Made by a program: the position numbers and the translations under genes | Notes under the pieces: generated by a model | The model's database searches: none | Seen by the model: only the letters and a program-made list of their open reading frames with translations | Told to the model about the DNA's origin: nothing | Shown here: piece by piece, positions 1 through 9,446 of the stretch | How the letters are laid out: each line of letters opens with the position of its first letter | Position numbering within the stretch: position 1 is the first letter of the stretch | DNA from: UBA2589 sp965223235 | GTDB lineage: Bacteria; Gemmatimonadota; Gemmatimonadetes; Longimicrobiales; Gaopeijiaceae | Length of the DNA stretch: 64,000 bases | Direction: 5' to 3' | NCBI GenBank assembly: GCA_965223235.1 | Contig: CBDCVV010000016.1 | Span: 124,001-188,000, forward strand

Positions 1-2
1 TG

Positions 3-113
3 GACGCCAATCCGCTCGATGACATTACGAACACTCGCCGGATCGCCGCCGTGTGGATCGGCGGTCATGAGATCGACCGAGCATCGATAGGGGCGCAGTT
101 CCGAGGGGAGTAG
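3..113 (+). CDS. C-terminal end of an amidohydrolase-family protein (partial)
   Basis: The first bases are open in frame 3 and encode 36 residues, beginning DANPLDDITNTRRIAAVWIG and ending at a TAG stop at 111-113. The pattern 'NPL.DI.NTRRI.AVW.GG.EIDR' is the usual extreme C-terminus of secreted imidazolonepropionase-like metal-dependent amidohydrolases, where it forms the last strands of the small beta-sandwich domain. The catalytic TIM barrel lies outside the window, so substrate cannot be judged. The gene converges on recQ with only 13 bases between the two stops. The family call rests on this short tail alone. Confidence 0.6.
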   Translation, partial: DANPLDDITNTRRIAAVWIGGHEIDRASIGAQFRGE

Positions 114-126
114 CCGGTTCTCCCGC

Positions 127-1629
127 TCAGTTCGGAGTGGCGAGCGCCTCGAGGAATGCGTTCCCATACCGCTCCAACTTCGCGGGGCCGACGCCGGGCA
201 CATCGAGGAGCTCGGCGTCGGTCCGCGGCCGGCGGACTACCATTTCACGAAGCACGGCGTCGCTAAAAACGATGTAGGCCGGTACTCGCTGCCGCTCCGC
301 GAGATCCTTCCGAAGTGACCGGAGTTGCTCGAAGAGTTCCTCCCCGGCCGCGTCCAGCGACACCACGTCGGACTTGGAGCTGGTACGAGCTCGCTTGATG
401 GAACGGGTCGCCGCGGGTCCGGCCAGCTCCTCTACCCGTTCCCCGGTACAAACGTCGCACGAGGTGCCACAGCTCCCCGACTCTTCGTCGAAGTACCGAA
501 GAATACCCTGATGTCGGCACGCCCCGGAGTCGACCATCCGAAAGAGGGCTACCGTCTTATCGTGCTTGAGGCGGGCCACATCGGCGGGTAGGTCGGCGAG
601 GAAGCGTTCGTGCAGCTTCACGTCCGCCCACGAATAGAAGAGAAAGCAGTCGCTGGGGAGTCCATCTCGTCCAGCTCGACCGATCTCTTGATACCACGAT
701 TCGATGTCTTTCGGCATGTCCCGGTGTATCACGAAGCGCACGTTCGACTTGTCGATTCCCATTCCAAAGGCCACCGTCGCGACGATCACATCGACGTCGT
801 CGTGTTGGAATGCTTCTTGGTTGCGCTTCCGTGATTCCGAGTCGAGTCCGGCGTGATAGGGCAGGGCGTTGACTCCCTGGTGGCGGAGGAAGTCTGCGGT
901 TTGCTCCACAGCTTTTCGACTCGAGCAGTACACGATCCCAGACTCGCCGGCGTGTCTTCGGACCAAACCGAGGATTTCTGAGCGCGTATTGCCGACCCCC
1001 TTCTTTCGGCATCCGACCCGGAGGTTCGGTCGGAAGAACGATCCCTTGTAGCCCGCGGGCTTCGACATGCCCAACTGTCTTAGGATGTCACGAGCTACGG
1101 GGCGCGTTGCGGTAGCTGTGAGGGCGAGGACAGGGACGCCCAGGCGCTCTTTGAGCCCACGAAGCTGCCGGTACGAGGGCCTGAAGTCGTGGCCCCATTG
1201 GCTGATACAATGCGCCTCGTCTACTACTAGGAGGGAGATCGGGCACTTGGCCATGTAGTCGCGGAGCCGTCCGTCCAAGCCTTCCGGGGCCATGTAGACG
1301 AGTTCGAGCCGCCCCGCTCTGAGCGCGTCGAGCCTTCGCTCACGTTCGCTACCCGCGAGAGACGAGTTGATCTCGACGGCTTCGAAGCCGTAGCTGCGAA
1401 GGGAGTCGACCTGATCCTTCATCAAGCTGATGAGTGGTGAGACGACCAGCACCGTACCCGGCATCATCTTCGCCGGGAGCTGGTAGGTCAGCGACTTGCC
1501 CGCCCCGGTGGGCATGACGCCAATGCAGTCCTTCCCGGCGAGGACCGCGTCGACGATTTCGAGTTGCCCGGGTCGGAAATGATCGAAGCCGAAGGTGTTC
1601 TTCAGTGCTTCGTGCGGATCCGTCGTCAC
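127..1629 (-). CDS. recQ: ATP-dependent DNA helicase RecQ family, short form
   Basis: This 500-residue superfamily 2 DNA helicase unwinds DNA 3'-5' in recombination and repair. Visible motifs are Walker A GAGKS (residues 42-46), DEAH box (137-140), TATATRPV (motif III, about 171-178) and the motif VI region QEIGRAGRDG (314-323). Four cysteines (371, 387, 391, 394) form the RecQ zinc site, and an HRDC domain occupies about 428-497. Only about 30 residues separate the zinc site from HRDC, so the winged-helix part of the RQC domain, about 100 residues in E. coli RecQ, appears to be missing. The start codon overlaps the stop of the upstream kinase gene by four bases (ATGA), which suggests translational coupling. 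Confidence 0.93.
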   Translation of the reverse strand: MTTDPHEALKNTFGFDHFRPGQLEIVDAVLAGKDCIGVMPTGAGKSLTYQLPAKMMPGTVLVVSPLISLMKDQVDSLRSYGFEAVEINSSLAGSERERRLDALRAGRLELVYMAPEGLDGRLRDYMAKCPISLLVVDEAHCISQWGHDFRPSYRQLRGLKERLGVPVLALTATATRPVARDILRQLGMSKPAGYKGSFFRPNLRVGCRKKGVGNTRSEILGLVRRHAGESGIVYCSSRKAVEQTADFLRHQGVNALPYHAGLDSESRKRNQEAFQHDDVDVIVATVAFGMGIDKSNVRFVIHRDMPKDIESWYQEIGRAGRDGLPSDCFLFYSWADVKLHERFLADLPADVARLKHDKTVALFRMVDSGACRHQGILRYFDEESGSCGTSCDVCTGERVEELAGPAATRSIKRARTSSKSDVVSLDAAGEELFEQLRSLRKDLAERQRVPAYIVFSDAVLREMVVRRPRTDAELLDVPGVGPAKLERYGNAFLEALATPN

Positions 1630-4295
1630 TCTGGAGTTCCCTCGGACGGTGTTGAAGTCAGCTCCGCGGCGGCGTCGGGACGGCCCGTTGCCTCGTACAG
1701 TTCGACGAGTCGGCGGTGAGCGGTCCGCGTGCGGCCTGCTTCTGGGCCTTGTCCCTCCAAGAGGGTCTCGTAGGCCTCGACGAGGAGAGGCTCAGCTTCG
1801 GCATAGCGTTCCTGGTCCATTAGCGCCGCGGCCAGGTCACTCATGGCTTCGCCAATGTGTCTGTGCCCCGCGGGGAGGCCGTCCACCCGGAGCTCCAACG
1901 CTTCCCGTAGAAGCGCCTCGGCTTCTTGAGGACGGCCCAGACGCCGATATACCGTGGCGAGTCCCACGCGGGGGAACGCCCGGTTCGGGTGTCCCGGTCG
2001 CATGGCTTCCTCTTGCAACGCGATGGAGCGGAGGAAGTGTCGCTCGGCTTCTTCCAGCTGCCCGACCTGACTGAGTTGCGTCGCGAGGTTGTGGTACGTC
2101 GCGCTCTTCGAAGGATGGGGTTCTGGATAGATCTGCTCCGTTACAACCGCCACTTCCCGATACGCAGCAAGCGACTCCTCCTGGCGTCCCATGTTGGAGA
2201 GCAAGATTGCGTACGACGAAAGCGTATTCGATACGTCTGGATGGTAGGGGCCAAGCACTTCTCGGCGGATCTCGAGCGCCTCCAGGTAGAGCTGTTCAGC
2301 CTCCTCGTAGGCCCGTCGGTCTCGCAGGAGGGCGGCGAGCGATCGGGCCGCCCCGGCCACGTCGGGATGTCGAGGGCCGAGGGCGAGCCTCTGCGCCTGG
2401 AGTGCTCCTCGTAGCATGGGCTCGGCTTCTTCGAGTCGATCCATCTGGCGCAACATGTTGCCCCGGTTCCGGAGTACCGAGATCAGTCGCGGGTCATCCG
2501 AGGCGACGTTGGGTTGAAGCTGAGCGAGTGCCTGGAGGTACACGGAGTCTGCTTTCTCGTACCGACCGTCGGTCTCGAGCAAGAACGCGTACTGGCCCAT
2601 TGCGTCCCCGAGGCGTGGATCCGTAGGCTCGACCGCCCCTCGCAGGGAGACGAGAGCCTCAAGGAAGTGCGCCTCGGCTTCGGCCATTGCGCCTCGATCT
2701 TGGATCGTGGCAGCGAGGGAAAGACGAGTTGATGCGTGCTCGATGCTCGTCGCGCCGTACGTTTCTTGGCTCAGTTCCGATGCCCGGGCCAAGAGAGGTT
2801 CGGCGTCTTCCGCCAAGCCGATCGATGAGTAGACCTCGCCGATCACCCGGAGCATCGTTGCCTGGACCTCCGGCTGCCCAACGAGCCCTTCGTCGATGCG
2901 CGCCGCACCGGCATCAAGGAGCTCTCGTGCTGTGATTGTGGCTCCTAGCGACTCCTCCGGGTCGGCGACTTCGAAGAGTCCTTGCAGGAAGTCCGCGACC
3001 TCTCCGGCCTTGGCTGCTTCCGTTTGTGCGCGATCGCGTTCGTTCGCGAGCCGCGCGGTGTAGAACGCTACCAGTGTGGAACTCGTGAGAAGCACCGCGG
3101 CGGCAGCTCCGATGGCCCACGCATGACGCCGCACCGCCTTCTCGAGCCGGTAACCGAGCGTCGCCGGGCGGGCACGGACGGGGCGGCCGGACAGGTGTCG
3201 ATCGAGATCGTCCATCAACTCCTGGACGGATCCGTACCTGTGAGTGGGCTCCTTGCGGAGTGCCTTCAGGCAGATGACGTCGAGGTCGCCCCGGAGTCGG
3301 TTACGCAATCTTCGGGTGTCCGTGCTCCTCAGAGCCTCGAAGGTAGGCGCGTCGTGGTCGATCGGCGTGTCTTCACCGACCTTCGTGCTTGGGCGAGGTG
3401 GATCGACGCTGCAGACGACGCGCTCTAGCTCGGTCGCGCTTCTCGCCTCGAATTCGTACGGTCGCAGCCCAGTCAGGAGCTCGTAGAGGATGATGCCCAG
3501 AGAGTAGACGTCCGTCGCGGTGCCCACCGGTTCACCGCGCACTTGCTCGGGCGAGGCATAGGCCGGTGTCAGGGCGAGCAGCTTGGTGCCTTCCTTGGCC
3601 ATCTCTTCGTCATCGGGGACGATGAGCTTGGCGATGCCGAAATCGAGAAGGCGGATGCTCCCGTCTTCCGTGGCCAGGATGTTGTCCGGCTTCAGGTCCC
3701 GATGCACCACGAGGTTGGCGTGGGCGTACACGACTGCGGCGCAAACCTGACGGAAGAGGGCCAGTCTCTCGTCCACGGATAGACGCTCTTGGTCGCAATA
3801 CTCGTCGAGCGGGATCCCCTCGACGAACTCGAGAACGAGGTAGGGCTGCCCTTGATCCGTGACTCCGCCATCGAGGAGTGTGGCGATGTGTGGGTGCTGA
3901 AGCCGCGCGAGGATCTGGCGCTCTCTCCGGAAGCGTTCAACGAGAATCGGAGAGGCCAACGGGCTGTGCAGCACTTTGAGTGCGACGGTCTGATCGAACA
4001 CACCGTCCGCCCGCTGGGCGAGGAAGACTCGCCCCATGCCGCCGCGCGCATGCTCGCGGACGATGCGGTATCGGCCGACCCTGGTGCCCTCGAGGCCCGA
4101 CTCCGCTCCGCCCTCTTCCGCTGCCCCGAAGTCGTCGACGATCTCATCATCAGAGGAAATGAGCTCCAGGACTTCCTCTACGAGAGACGGATCGTCGGCA
4201 CACGCCTCCCTCAAGTATCCTTCGCGGGCCTCTGGGGCCTGCTCGAGCGACTCGTGGAAGAGCTGGCTTAGCCGCTTCCAGCGATCTTGGTCCAC
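1626..4295 (-). CDS. Membrane Ser/Thr protein kinase with C-terminal TPR repeats
   Basis: The 889-residue protein has a short helical N-terminus, then a Hanks-type kinase domain (about 70-370). The glycine loop reads ARGGMGRVF, the catalytic loop VVHRDLKPDN and the magnesium loop LLDFGIAK. One transmembrane helix (WAIGAAAAVLLTSSTLVAFY) lies around 390-410, and about ten tetratricopeptide repeats (roughly 440-880) follow with the recurrent pattern 'YEEAEQLYLEALEIRREVLG'. The kinase is therefore cytoplasmic and the TPR part probably periplasmic, a layout common in Gemmatimonadota and Acidobacteria. Substrates cannot be read from sequence. It is followed directly by recQ with a four-base overlap. 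The gene is divergent from the creatininase-like gene across 132 bases. Confidence 0.92.
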   Translation of the reverse strand: MDQDRWKRLSQLFHESLEQAPEAREGYLREACADDPSLVEEVLELISSDDEIVDDFGAAEEGGAESGLEGTRVGRYRIVREHARGGMGRVFLAQRADGVFDQTVALKVLHSPLASPILVERFRRERQILARLQHPHIATLLDGGVTDQGQPYLVLEFVEGIPLDEYCDQERLSVDERLALFRQVCAAVVYAHANLVVHRDLKPDNILATEDGSIRLLDFGIAKLIVPDDEEMAKEGTKLLALTPAYASPEQVRGEPVGTATDVYSLGIILYELLTGLRPYEFEARSATELERVVCSVDPPRPSTKVGEDTPIDHDAPTFEALRSTDTRRLRNRLRGDLDVICLKALRKEPTHRYGSVQELMDDLDRHLSGRPVRARPATLGYRLEKAVRRHAWAIGAAAAVLLTSSTLVAFYTARLANERDRAQTEAAKAGEVADFLQGLFEVADPEESLGATITARELLDAGAARIDEGLVGQPEVQATMLRVIGEVYSSIGLAEDAEPLLARASELSQETYGATSIEHASTRLSLAATIQDRGAMAEAEAHFLEALVSLRGAVEPTDPRLGDAMGQYAFLLETDGRYEKADSVYLQALAQLQPNVASDDPRLISVLRNRGNMLRQMDRLEEAEPMLRGALQAQRLALGPRHPDVAGAARSLAALLRDRRAYEEAEQLYLEALEIRREVLGPYHPDVSNTLSSYAILLSNMGRQEESLAAYREVAVVTEQIYPEPHPSKSATYHNLATQLSQVGQLEEAERHFLRSIALQEEAMRPGHPNRAFPRVGLATVYRRLGRPQEAEALLREALELRVDGLPAGHRHIGEAMSDLAAALMDQERYAEAEPLLVEAYETLLEGQGPEAGRTRTAHRRLVELYEATGRPDAAAELTSTPSEGTPE

Positions 4296-4427
4296 GCTCC
4301 CTCCGAACGCGCGGGTGAGGTCGAAATCTAGCAGGGTCGGTCGACTTCAGCGTCGCCGCCTGGCACGAAGAGTCCGCACGGTTAGGATCCCACCGGGAAA
4401 CTGGTTCATGAATGATGGAGGCGTCGG

Positions 4428-5366
4428 ATGAAGACTCGAATGCGTGTTTGGGTCGCGGTGTTTGGCCTGCTGTGCGCTACGCCGGCCGTGGGTCTTGCTC
4501 AGGCCAATCCGCTACCGACGGTGGAGAAGGTCCGCAACTACCTACCTCACATGACGGTCCCGGAGGTGCAAGCGCTACTGGCCCGATCGGACATGGTCAT
4601 CATCCCGGTCGCCTCCCTCGAGCAGCATGGCCTCCACTTGCCGATCGGCACCGACTACCTGAATGGAGTGGAGCGCGCGAAGCTCATCGCGCAGAGGGCC
4701 GACGTGCTCGTTGCTCCGATCTTGCTGCCCGGCCAATCGCCGTACCACATGGGCTTCGAGGGCACCATCACATTGCCGTCGCCGCTGATTCAGGAGGTGT
4801 ACGTGGAGGCGGCGAAGAGTCTGATGCAGCACGGCTTCAAGCGCTTCTTGATGCTCAATGCCCACGGAGGCAACACCGCGACCACCCGGTTCATCGTCGA
4901 TCGGATCAACCAAGAGACGGAAGGAATCGCGGTCGACCTCGGATCCGTGCTCGGCCCCTTTCGAACGTCGCCGCCGCCACGAGGCGACTCCGGCCCTCCG
5001 GTCTTCGATCGCCATGGAGGGACCCCGGAAACATCTAGCTCGATGTACCTGATCCCAGAACTCGTCCAGCTCGAGGCGGCGATTCCTGCCGAGCTCACCT
5101 TGCCTCCGCACATGGAGGCGATGCTGCCCGACGTGGTAGGCGGCGACCCGACGGCGCTCGCCGTTTTCTTGGCTGAAGGGTTGAAGGATGCCGCTACCGG
5201 TAAGGGTACTTCGGCTGCGGAGATGTCCACGACAGGGGTGTGGGGGGTCAGAGATCCGGGAGAGTCGACGATGGAGCGCGGGCAGGCGGATACTGAAGCC
5301 TTGGTCCAAGCCGCTGTTGCCTTCATCGAGCGTTGGAACGAGCTACGACCTCCGGGGACCCGCTAA
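4428..5366 (+). CDS. Secreted creatininase-family amidohydrolase
   Basis: The 312-residue protein begins with a signal peptide (MKTRMRVWVAVFGLLCATPAVGLAQA region) ending near residue 26. The rest is the creatininase fold (Pfam Creatininase): 'ASLEQHGLHLPIGTDY' carries Glu and His metal ligands, 'HMGFEGTITL' follows, and 'NAHGGN' is the second signature. Known members hydrolyse creatinine to creatine or act on related cyclic amides, and many secreted ones have unknown substrates. The start at 4428 is preceded by GGAGG about eight bases upstream. It stands alone between two kinase genes. The exact substrate is not predictable; 'creatininase-like' is safe, 'creatininase' is not. Confidence 0.88.
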   Translation: MKTRMRVWVAVFGLLCATPAVGLAQANPLPTVEKVRNYLPHMTVPEVQALLARSDMVIIPVASLEQHGLHLPIGTDYLNGVERAKLIAQRADVLVAPILLPGQSPYHMGFEGTITLPSPLIQEVYVEAAKSLMQHGFKRFLMLNAHGGNTATTRFIVDRINQETEGIAVDLGSVLGPFRTSPPPRGDSGPPVFDRHGGTPETSSSMYLIPELVQLEAAIPAELTLPPHMEAMLPDVVGGDPTALAVFLAEGLKDAATGKGTSAAEMSTTGVWGVRDPGESTMERGQADTEALVQAAVAFIERWNELRPPGTR

Positions 5367-5528
5367 AGCCGAGGATCGATGCGACTGACCGATGTGGATT
5401 CGCTTGCAGCTACTTTCGCTCGTCGTCAACTTCGAAGGTGATCCGGTGAGTGGCCGAATCCCGTACTCCTTAGCGGACCTGAGACTTGGTCGACTCGCTC
5501 TCCTCCGATACACCCGTAACCTCGACGC

Positions 5529-7961
5529 ATGACCTCCCCGCCTAGCTGTCCCCGTTGTGGGACCCTGATCGCTGGCGATTCGCACTTCTGTAGGAAGTGT
5601 GGGTCCGATGTGACTCAGCACCTGTCGGGTGGGGCTGTCGCATCTCAAGGGGACCCGAACGCCACGGTTGTGGCCCCGTCCGATGCCACCATTGCGGCGA
5701 ATGCGCCCACGGCTGTCCTCGGGAGTGCGAAGGACGTACACGCCTCGATGCTGGAGAATCTCCGGTCTGCTACGCTGGGCGAGTACGATGTGCTCAGTGA
5801 GCTGGGTCGCGGGGGCATGGCCACGGTCTTCCTCGCCCACGACATCGCACTCGATCGGAAGGTCGCGATCAAGGTCATGGCGCCGCACCTCCTCGAGGGT
5901 GACGGGATGGTCGAGCGCTTCAAGCTCGAGGCTCGTACCGCGGCCCAGCTGTCCCACCCGCACATCATCCCGATCTATGCGGTCAAGTGGACGGACAACA
6001 CGATCTACTTCGTGATGAAGTTCATCGAGGGCCGCCCTCTTGACGACATCATCAAGAAGATGGCGCCACTCCCGATCCCTATGGTCAAGGACATCCTGAC
6101 CAAGGTCGGTGGCGCCCTTGGGTACGGACATCGCCGAGACGTCGTCCACCGGGACATCAAGCCCGCCAACATCATGATCGACGAAGAGGGAACACCGATC
6201 GTGACCGACTTCGGAATCGCGAAGGTCGCGACCGAGGGCGTGGGCCTGACCATGACCGGCACAACGATCGGTACGCCCTCATACATGAGCCCCGAGCAGT
6301 GCGAAGCTCGTGATGTCACGGGCGCGTCCGACCAGTACTCGCTCGGTGTGCTCGCGTGGGAGATGCTCACGGGTCGCGTACCGTTCGAGGGTAAGACCGC
6401 GGTGTCGACGATGTACAAGCACTGCCACGAGAGCCTGCCGCCGCTCTTGGACGGTCGCCCCGACTGCCCACCAGATCTTCTGGAGACGGTGGAGCGGATG
6501 CTGGCGAAGGACCCGAAGGATCGGTGGCCTACGCTCGAGGCGGCTATCAAGCGGCTCGGTCCCGACGCGACGATGTCGTATGCCGACCCCGTGCACAGCC
6601 AACTCGTGGATTTGGTGAAGCAGGGGGATCATCGTGAACTGCTCGCGAGGATCCAGACACCGCGCAGCCCGATTCCGGTTGGCCGAGTCGGGGAGTCGAC
6701 GCCCGCGCCGGCGACCACGGGGCCCGCCGCCGCAGGTGGGAAGAGAAGTTGGGTGGCGGCTGCGGCGGCCGTAGTCATTCTGGGCGGCGGAGGCACACTC
6801 GCGGTACTGCAGCCGTGGGCGGCGGGTGGTGCGGACACCGCGATCGAACTCAACGATCCCGATGCCGGGGAGTCCAACGCCGTGGCTGGCGGTGGTGGCC
6901 AGCCCCTAGAGCCGGGCAATGAGGGAGACAACGTCGGGTCGGAGACCGATGCGGGCTCCCTCGCAGAGGGTGGCGAGTCCGAAGCGGGGCCGGACGCAGG
7001 GGGCGGGGAGGCACCCGAAGAGGTCCCACCCGATCCCGAGCCTGAGGTCAACACCGGTGGCAGCGGTGGGTCGGGTCCGAGCTCACGCCCGCCGCCCACG
7101 CCCACTCCGGTCGCTGTCGCATCCGTGGTGCTGGACGGAGTTCCCGATCGTGATCTAGCCGAAGGGACGAGCTATTCGGTGGCTGCGATCGCTCGTGACG
7201 CCTCTTCGCGTACACTCTCCGGGCGTACAGCTACGTGGTCTTCGTCGAACTCGGGAGTGGCCGAGGTCCGAGGTGGCCAGCTCATCGCGAGGTCGCCCGG
7301 GACGGCGACGATCACCGCGACGATCGAGGGGGAGTCGGCTAGGGCAAGCGTCACGGTGGTCGCCGAGGCGGTCAGCTACGTCACGTTGGAACCGGAGACG
7401 CTCTCTCTCACGGAAGGCGACAACAGCCGTCTGAGGGCTCTCGCCTATAGTGCCGGGGGTGAACCGTTGGCACTCGAAGGTCGGACCGTCTCCTGGAGTT
7501 CTCTCGACGAGACGGTGGCGACGGTCGGCCAAGACGGAGTCGTACGGGCAGTGGCAGCCGGTGATGCTACAATTCAGGTCTCGATCGACGGGGTGACCGA
7601 GACCGTAATAGTGCGCGCCTCTCGGGCGCTCGTGAGCGCCCAGACCGCCGCCCCACAACTCATCCAACGGTTCGCCCGCGCTCTAGAGGCGAAGGATGTG
7701 GGTCAGATCCGGGCCGTGTTCCCCGAGATCGGCGAAGCGCAGCTCCAGGGCTTTCAGCAGCTCTTCGACGCCTTCGACGCGATCGACGCTGACCTGACCG
7801 TCGGCCGCGTGGATGTCACAGGTGATGGGCTGGCAGTCGCGACTGCGAACGGGGCGTACCACCTCACGAATGGAGGGGACGTCACCGATCAGCCGATCTC
7901 GCTTACCGCTGATCTGGAGCGCAGGCCCAGCGGAGCGTGGGTGATCCGAGCCCTGCGCTAG
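5529..7961 (+). CDS. Zinc-ribbon Ser/Thr protein kinase with extracellular Big_2 domains
   Basis: The 810-residue protein starts with a zinc ribbon (Cys 7, 10, 21, 24), then a Hanks-type kinase domain from about 84 to 345. The glycine loop is ELGRGGMATVF, the ATP lysine K115, the catalytic aspartate D209 in VVHRDIKPAN and the DFG motif TDFGIAK. A transmembrane helix lies around 411-432. Outside the membrane come a Gly/Glu/Pro-rich linker, two Ig-like Big_2 domains (about 535-615 and 620-695) and a C-terminal region of about 110 residues that resembles a SnoaL/DUF4440-like domain. The layout suggests a sensor kinase whose outer part binds carbohydrate or cell-wall material; the ligand is unknown. 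It stands alone, 162 bases after the creatininase gene. Confidence 0.92.
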   Translation: MTSPPSCPRCGTLIAGDSHFCRKCGSDVTQHLSGGAVASQGDPNATVVAPSDATIAANAPTAVLGSAKDVHASMLENLRSATLGEYDVLSELGRGGMATVFLAHDIALDRKVAIKVMAPHLLEGDGMVERFKLEARTAAQLSHPHIIPIYAVKWTDNTIYFVMKFIEGRPLDDIIKKMAPLPIPMVKDILTKVGGALGYGHRRDVVHRDIKPANIMIDEEGTPIVTDFGIAKVATEGVGLTMTGTTIGTPSYMSPEQCEARDVTGASDQYSLGVLAWEMLTGRVPFEGKTAVSTMYKHCHESLPPLLDGRPDCPPDLLETVERMLAKDPKDRWPTLEAAIKRLGPDATMSYADPVHSQLVDLVKQGDHRELLARIQTPRSPIPVGRVGESTPAPATTGPAAAGGKRSWVAAAAAVVILGGGGTLAVLQPWAAGGADTAIELNDPDAGESNAVAGGGGQPLEPGNEGDNVGSETDAGSLAEGGESEAGPDAGGGEAPEEVPPDPEPEVNTGGSGGSGPSSRPPPTPTPVAVASVVLDGVPDRDLAEGTSYSVAAIARDASSRTLSGRTATWSSSNSGVAEVRGGQLIARSPGTATITATIEGESARASVTVVAEAVSYVTLEPETLSLTEGDNSRLRALAYSAGGEPLALEGRTVSWSSLDETVATVGQDGVVRAVAAGDATIQVSIDGVTETVIVRASRALVSAQTAAPQLIQRFARALEAKDVGQIRAVFPEIGEAQLQGFQQLFDAFDAIDADLTVGRVDVTGDGLAVATANGAYHLTNGGDVTDQPISLTADLERRPSGAWVIRALR

Positions 7962-7988
7962 TCACCCTCGCTCGACTCGAAAGCGCGG

Positions 7989-9281
7989 CTAGAAGGGGAA
8001 GTCCATTCCCAGCGTCCAGATGTAGTCTGGCTGCAGACCGGCGTTCGTCAGCGGGAAGAGCCCGTTCGCGTATAGAACCATTCCTTCGCGCACCGTGAAC
8101 TTTCCGCCGACCGAGGCGCGCCAGAGGTCGGTCTGAAGGTCGGGGATGTTTGTCGCCGGGATCAACCGCGTGAACGGAGTCTCGTAAGAGAGTGGCTCCG
8201 GGAGGGGGAAGGTGGCGTCTCCTACCTGGATCTCTCCCTCGAGTCCGACCGCGAGCGTGGCCCAATCCGTCATGAGGTTGTCGAAGGCGGTGCGGACGAG
8301 TACCCGGTCGTTGATGTTCTCGGAGCCAGACGCGAGATATCCGAGGTTCAGGTGGGGTGAGAACGTCCCGAGCTGGGCCGAGTAGATTCCCATTGCACGG
8401 ATCTCCGTGGCACCTGAACCGAGAAGGTTGGCTTCGTCCCCGGTCGGTAAGCGCACCTCTGCCAGGAGCCCGCCACCCATCACCGACCCCTGACCAAAGT
8501 TGATCTTCAGTCGGGTGGCGATGTCGCCGATTCCCGATGCCGCCCCGTCCATCGAGGCGCTCGCCCTCAGCACTGGATCGACAGCATCCCCGCCGAACCG
8601 ATGGAGTGCGGGCTCGCCGAACGGCAGAACCTGGGCGTCGGAACGACCCCGTACCGACGTACGGACGATCGGGATCGCGACACCGAGGTCGATGAAGTCC
8701 GTCAGCCCGACCGTCCCCGAAAGGGTCCCCACCGTCACGCTGACGTCCATCGCCATCCGCAGGTTGATCACGTCGTTCTCGAAAGGTGGATCTCCGAGGA
8801 TGTCATTGTCACCGACGGAGTGGGAGAAGTTCAGTTCGAGCGCCGACAGAGGAGCTCCGTTCAGCGAGGTGAACTTCATCCCGGTCGCACTGAAACCCAG
8901 GAAGAATCGTCCACGGCCGAGCGTTTGCGCTCGTTCTCCGAAGATCGGGCCAGCCGAGGTGGATGTACGAACCGGGACGCCGCCCACGAAGGAAAACGTG
9001 GCGCCTCCCGAGGTAGCGCTCACCGGGACACTCGATGTGGCTCGACTGATGGCGTCGGTAAAGAAGGAGATGACGGCCGCGTTACCCTCGCCGAGCGAAG
9101 GGAGAAAGTGGTCACCGTGTGTATTGTCCACATCGAGGCAGAGCGGTTCGCCGCACGTGCCGAACGTGAAGAGCTCCTGTTCCACTCGATCGCGCAGTCC
9201 CGTGGACTGAGCGGCCACGTCTGAGACGACGATAAAGGCCAAGAAGAGCGAGGCGGCTACTGGGAGAAGCCTTCGGGGCAT
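7989..9281 (-). CDS. Outer-membrane-type secreted protein of unknown function
   Basis: I place the start at 9281, where the protein begins MPRRLLPVAASLFLAFIVVS with a clear signal peptide ending in DVAAQ; the open frame upstream has no signal character. The mature part, about 405 residues, is rich in alternating aromatic and small residues. It ends in 'TLGMDFPF', with a terminal phenylalanine as in many outer-membrane beta-barrels. Segments such as 'GRGRFFLGFSATGMKFTSLNG' and 'LGVAIPIVRTSVRG' resemble strands of transporter-like barrels annotated as outer-membrane proteins in Gemmatimonadota. No catalytic motif is visible. It faces the large Ig-repeat lipoprotein gene across a 165-base divergent region. 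Confidence 0.7.
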   Translation of the reverse strand: MPRRLLPVAASLFLAFIVVSDVAAQSTGLRDRVEQELFTFGTCGEPLCLDVDNTHGDHFLPSLGEGNAAVISFFTDAISRATSSVPVSATSGGATFSFVGGVPVRTSTSAGPIFGERAQTLGRGRFFLGFSATGMKFTSLNGAPLSALELNFSHSVGDNDILGDPPFENDVINLRMAMDVSVTVGTLSGTVGLTDFIDLGVAIPIVRTSVRGRSDAQVLPFGEPALHRFGGDAVDPVLRASASMDGAASGIGDIATRLKINFGQGSVMGGGLLAEVRLPTGDEANLLGSGATEIRAMGIYSAQLGTFSPHLNLGYLASGSENINDRVLVRTAFDNLMTDWATLAVGLEGEIQVGDATFPLPEPLSYETPFTRLIPATNIPDLQTDLWRASVGGKFTVREGMVLYANGLFPLTNAGLQPDYIWTLGMDFPF

Positions 9282-9446
9282 CGGATACTCCACGGGTTCG
9301 GGTCGGTAGCGAAGCTTAATGTTGGTCCCGACCTGGGAGCAATCGGCCGGTCTGCTCGAGAGGTGGGGCCGGTGAGCGGAGTCTCCCCTCCTTGCTCCTC
9401 TCATCGAGCGTTCCTACCGTCCAAGAATGGGGACGCGCGTCGGCGA

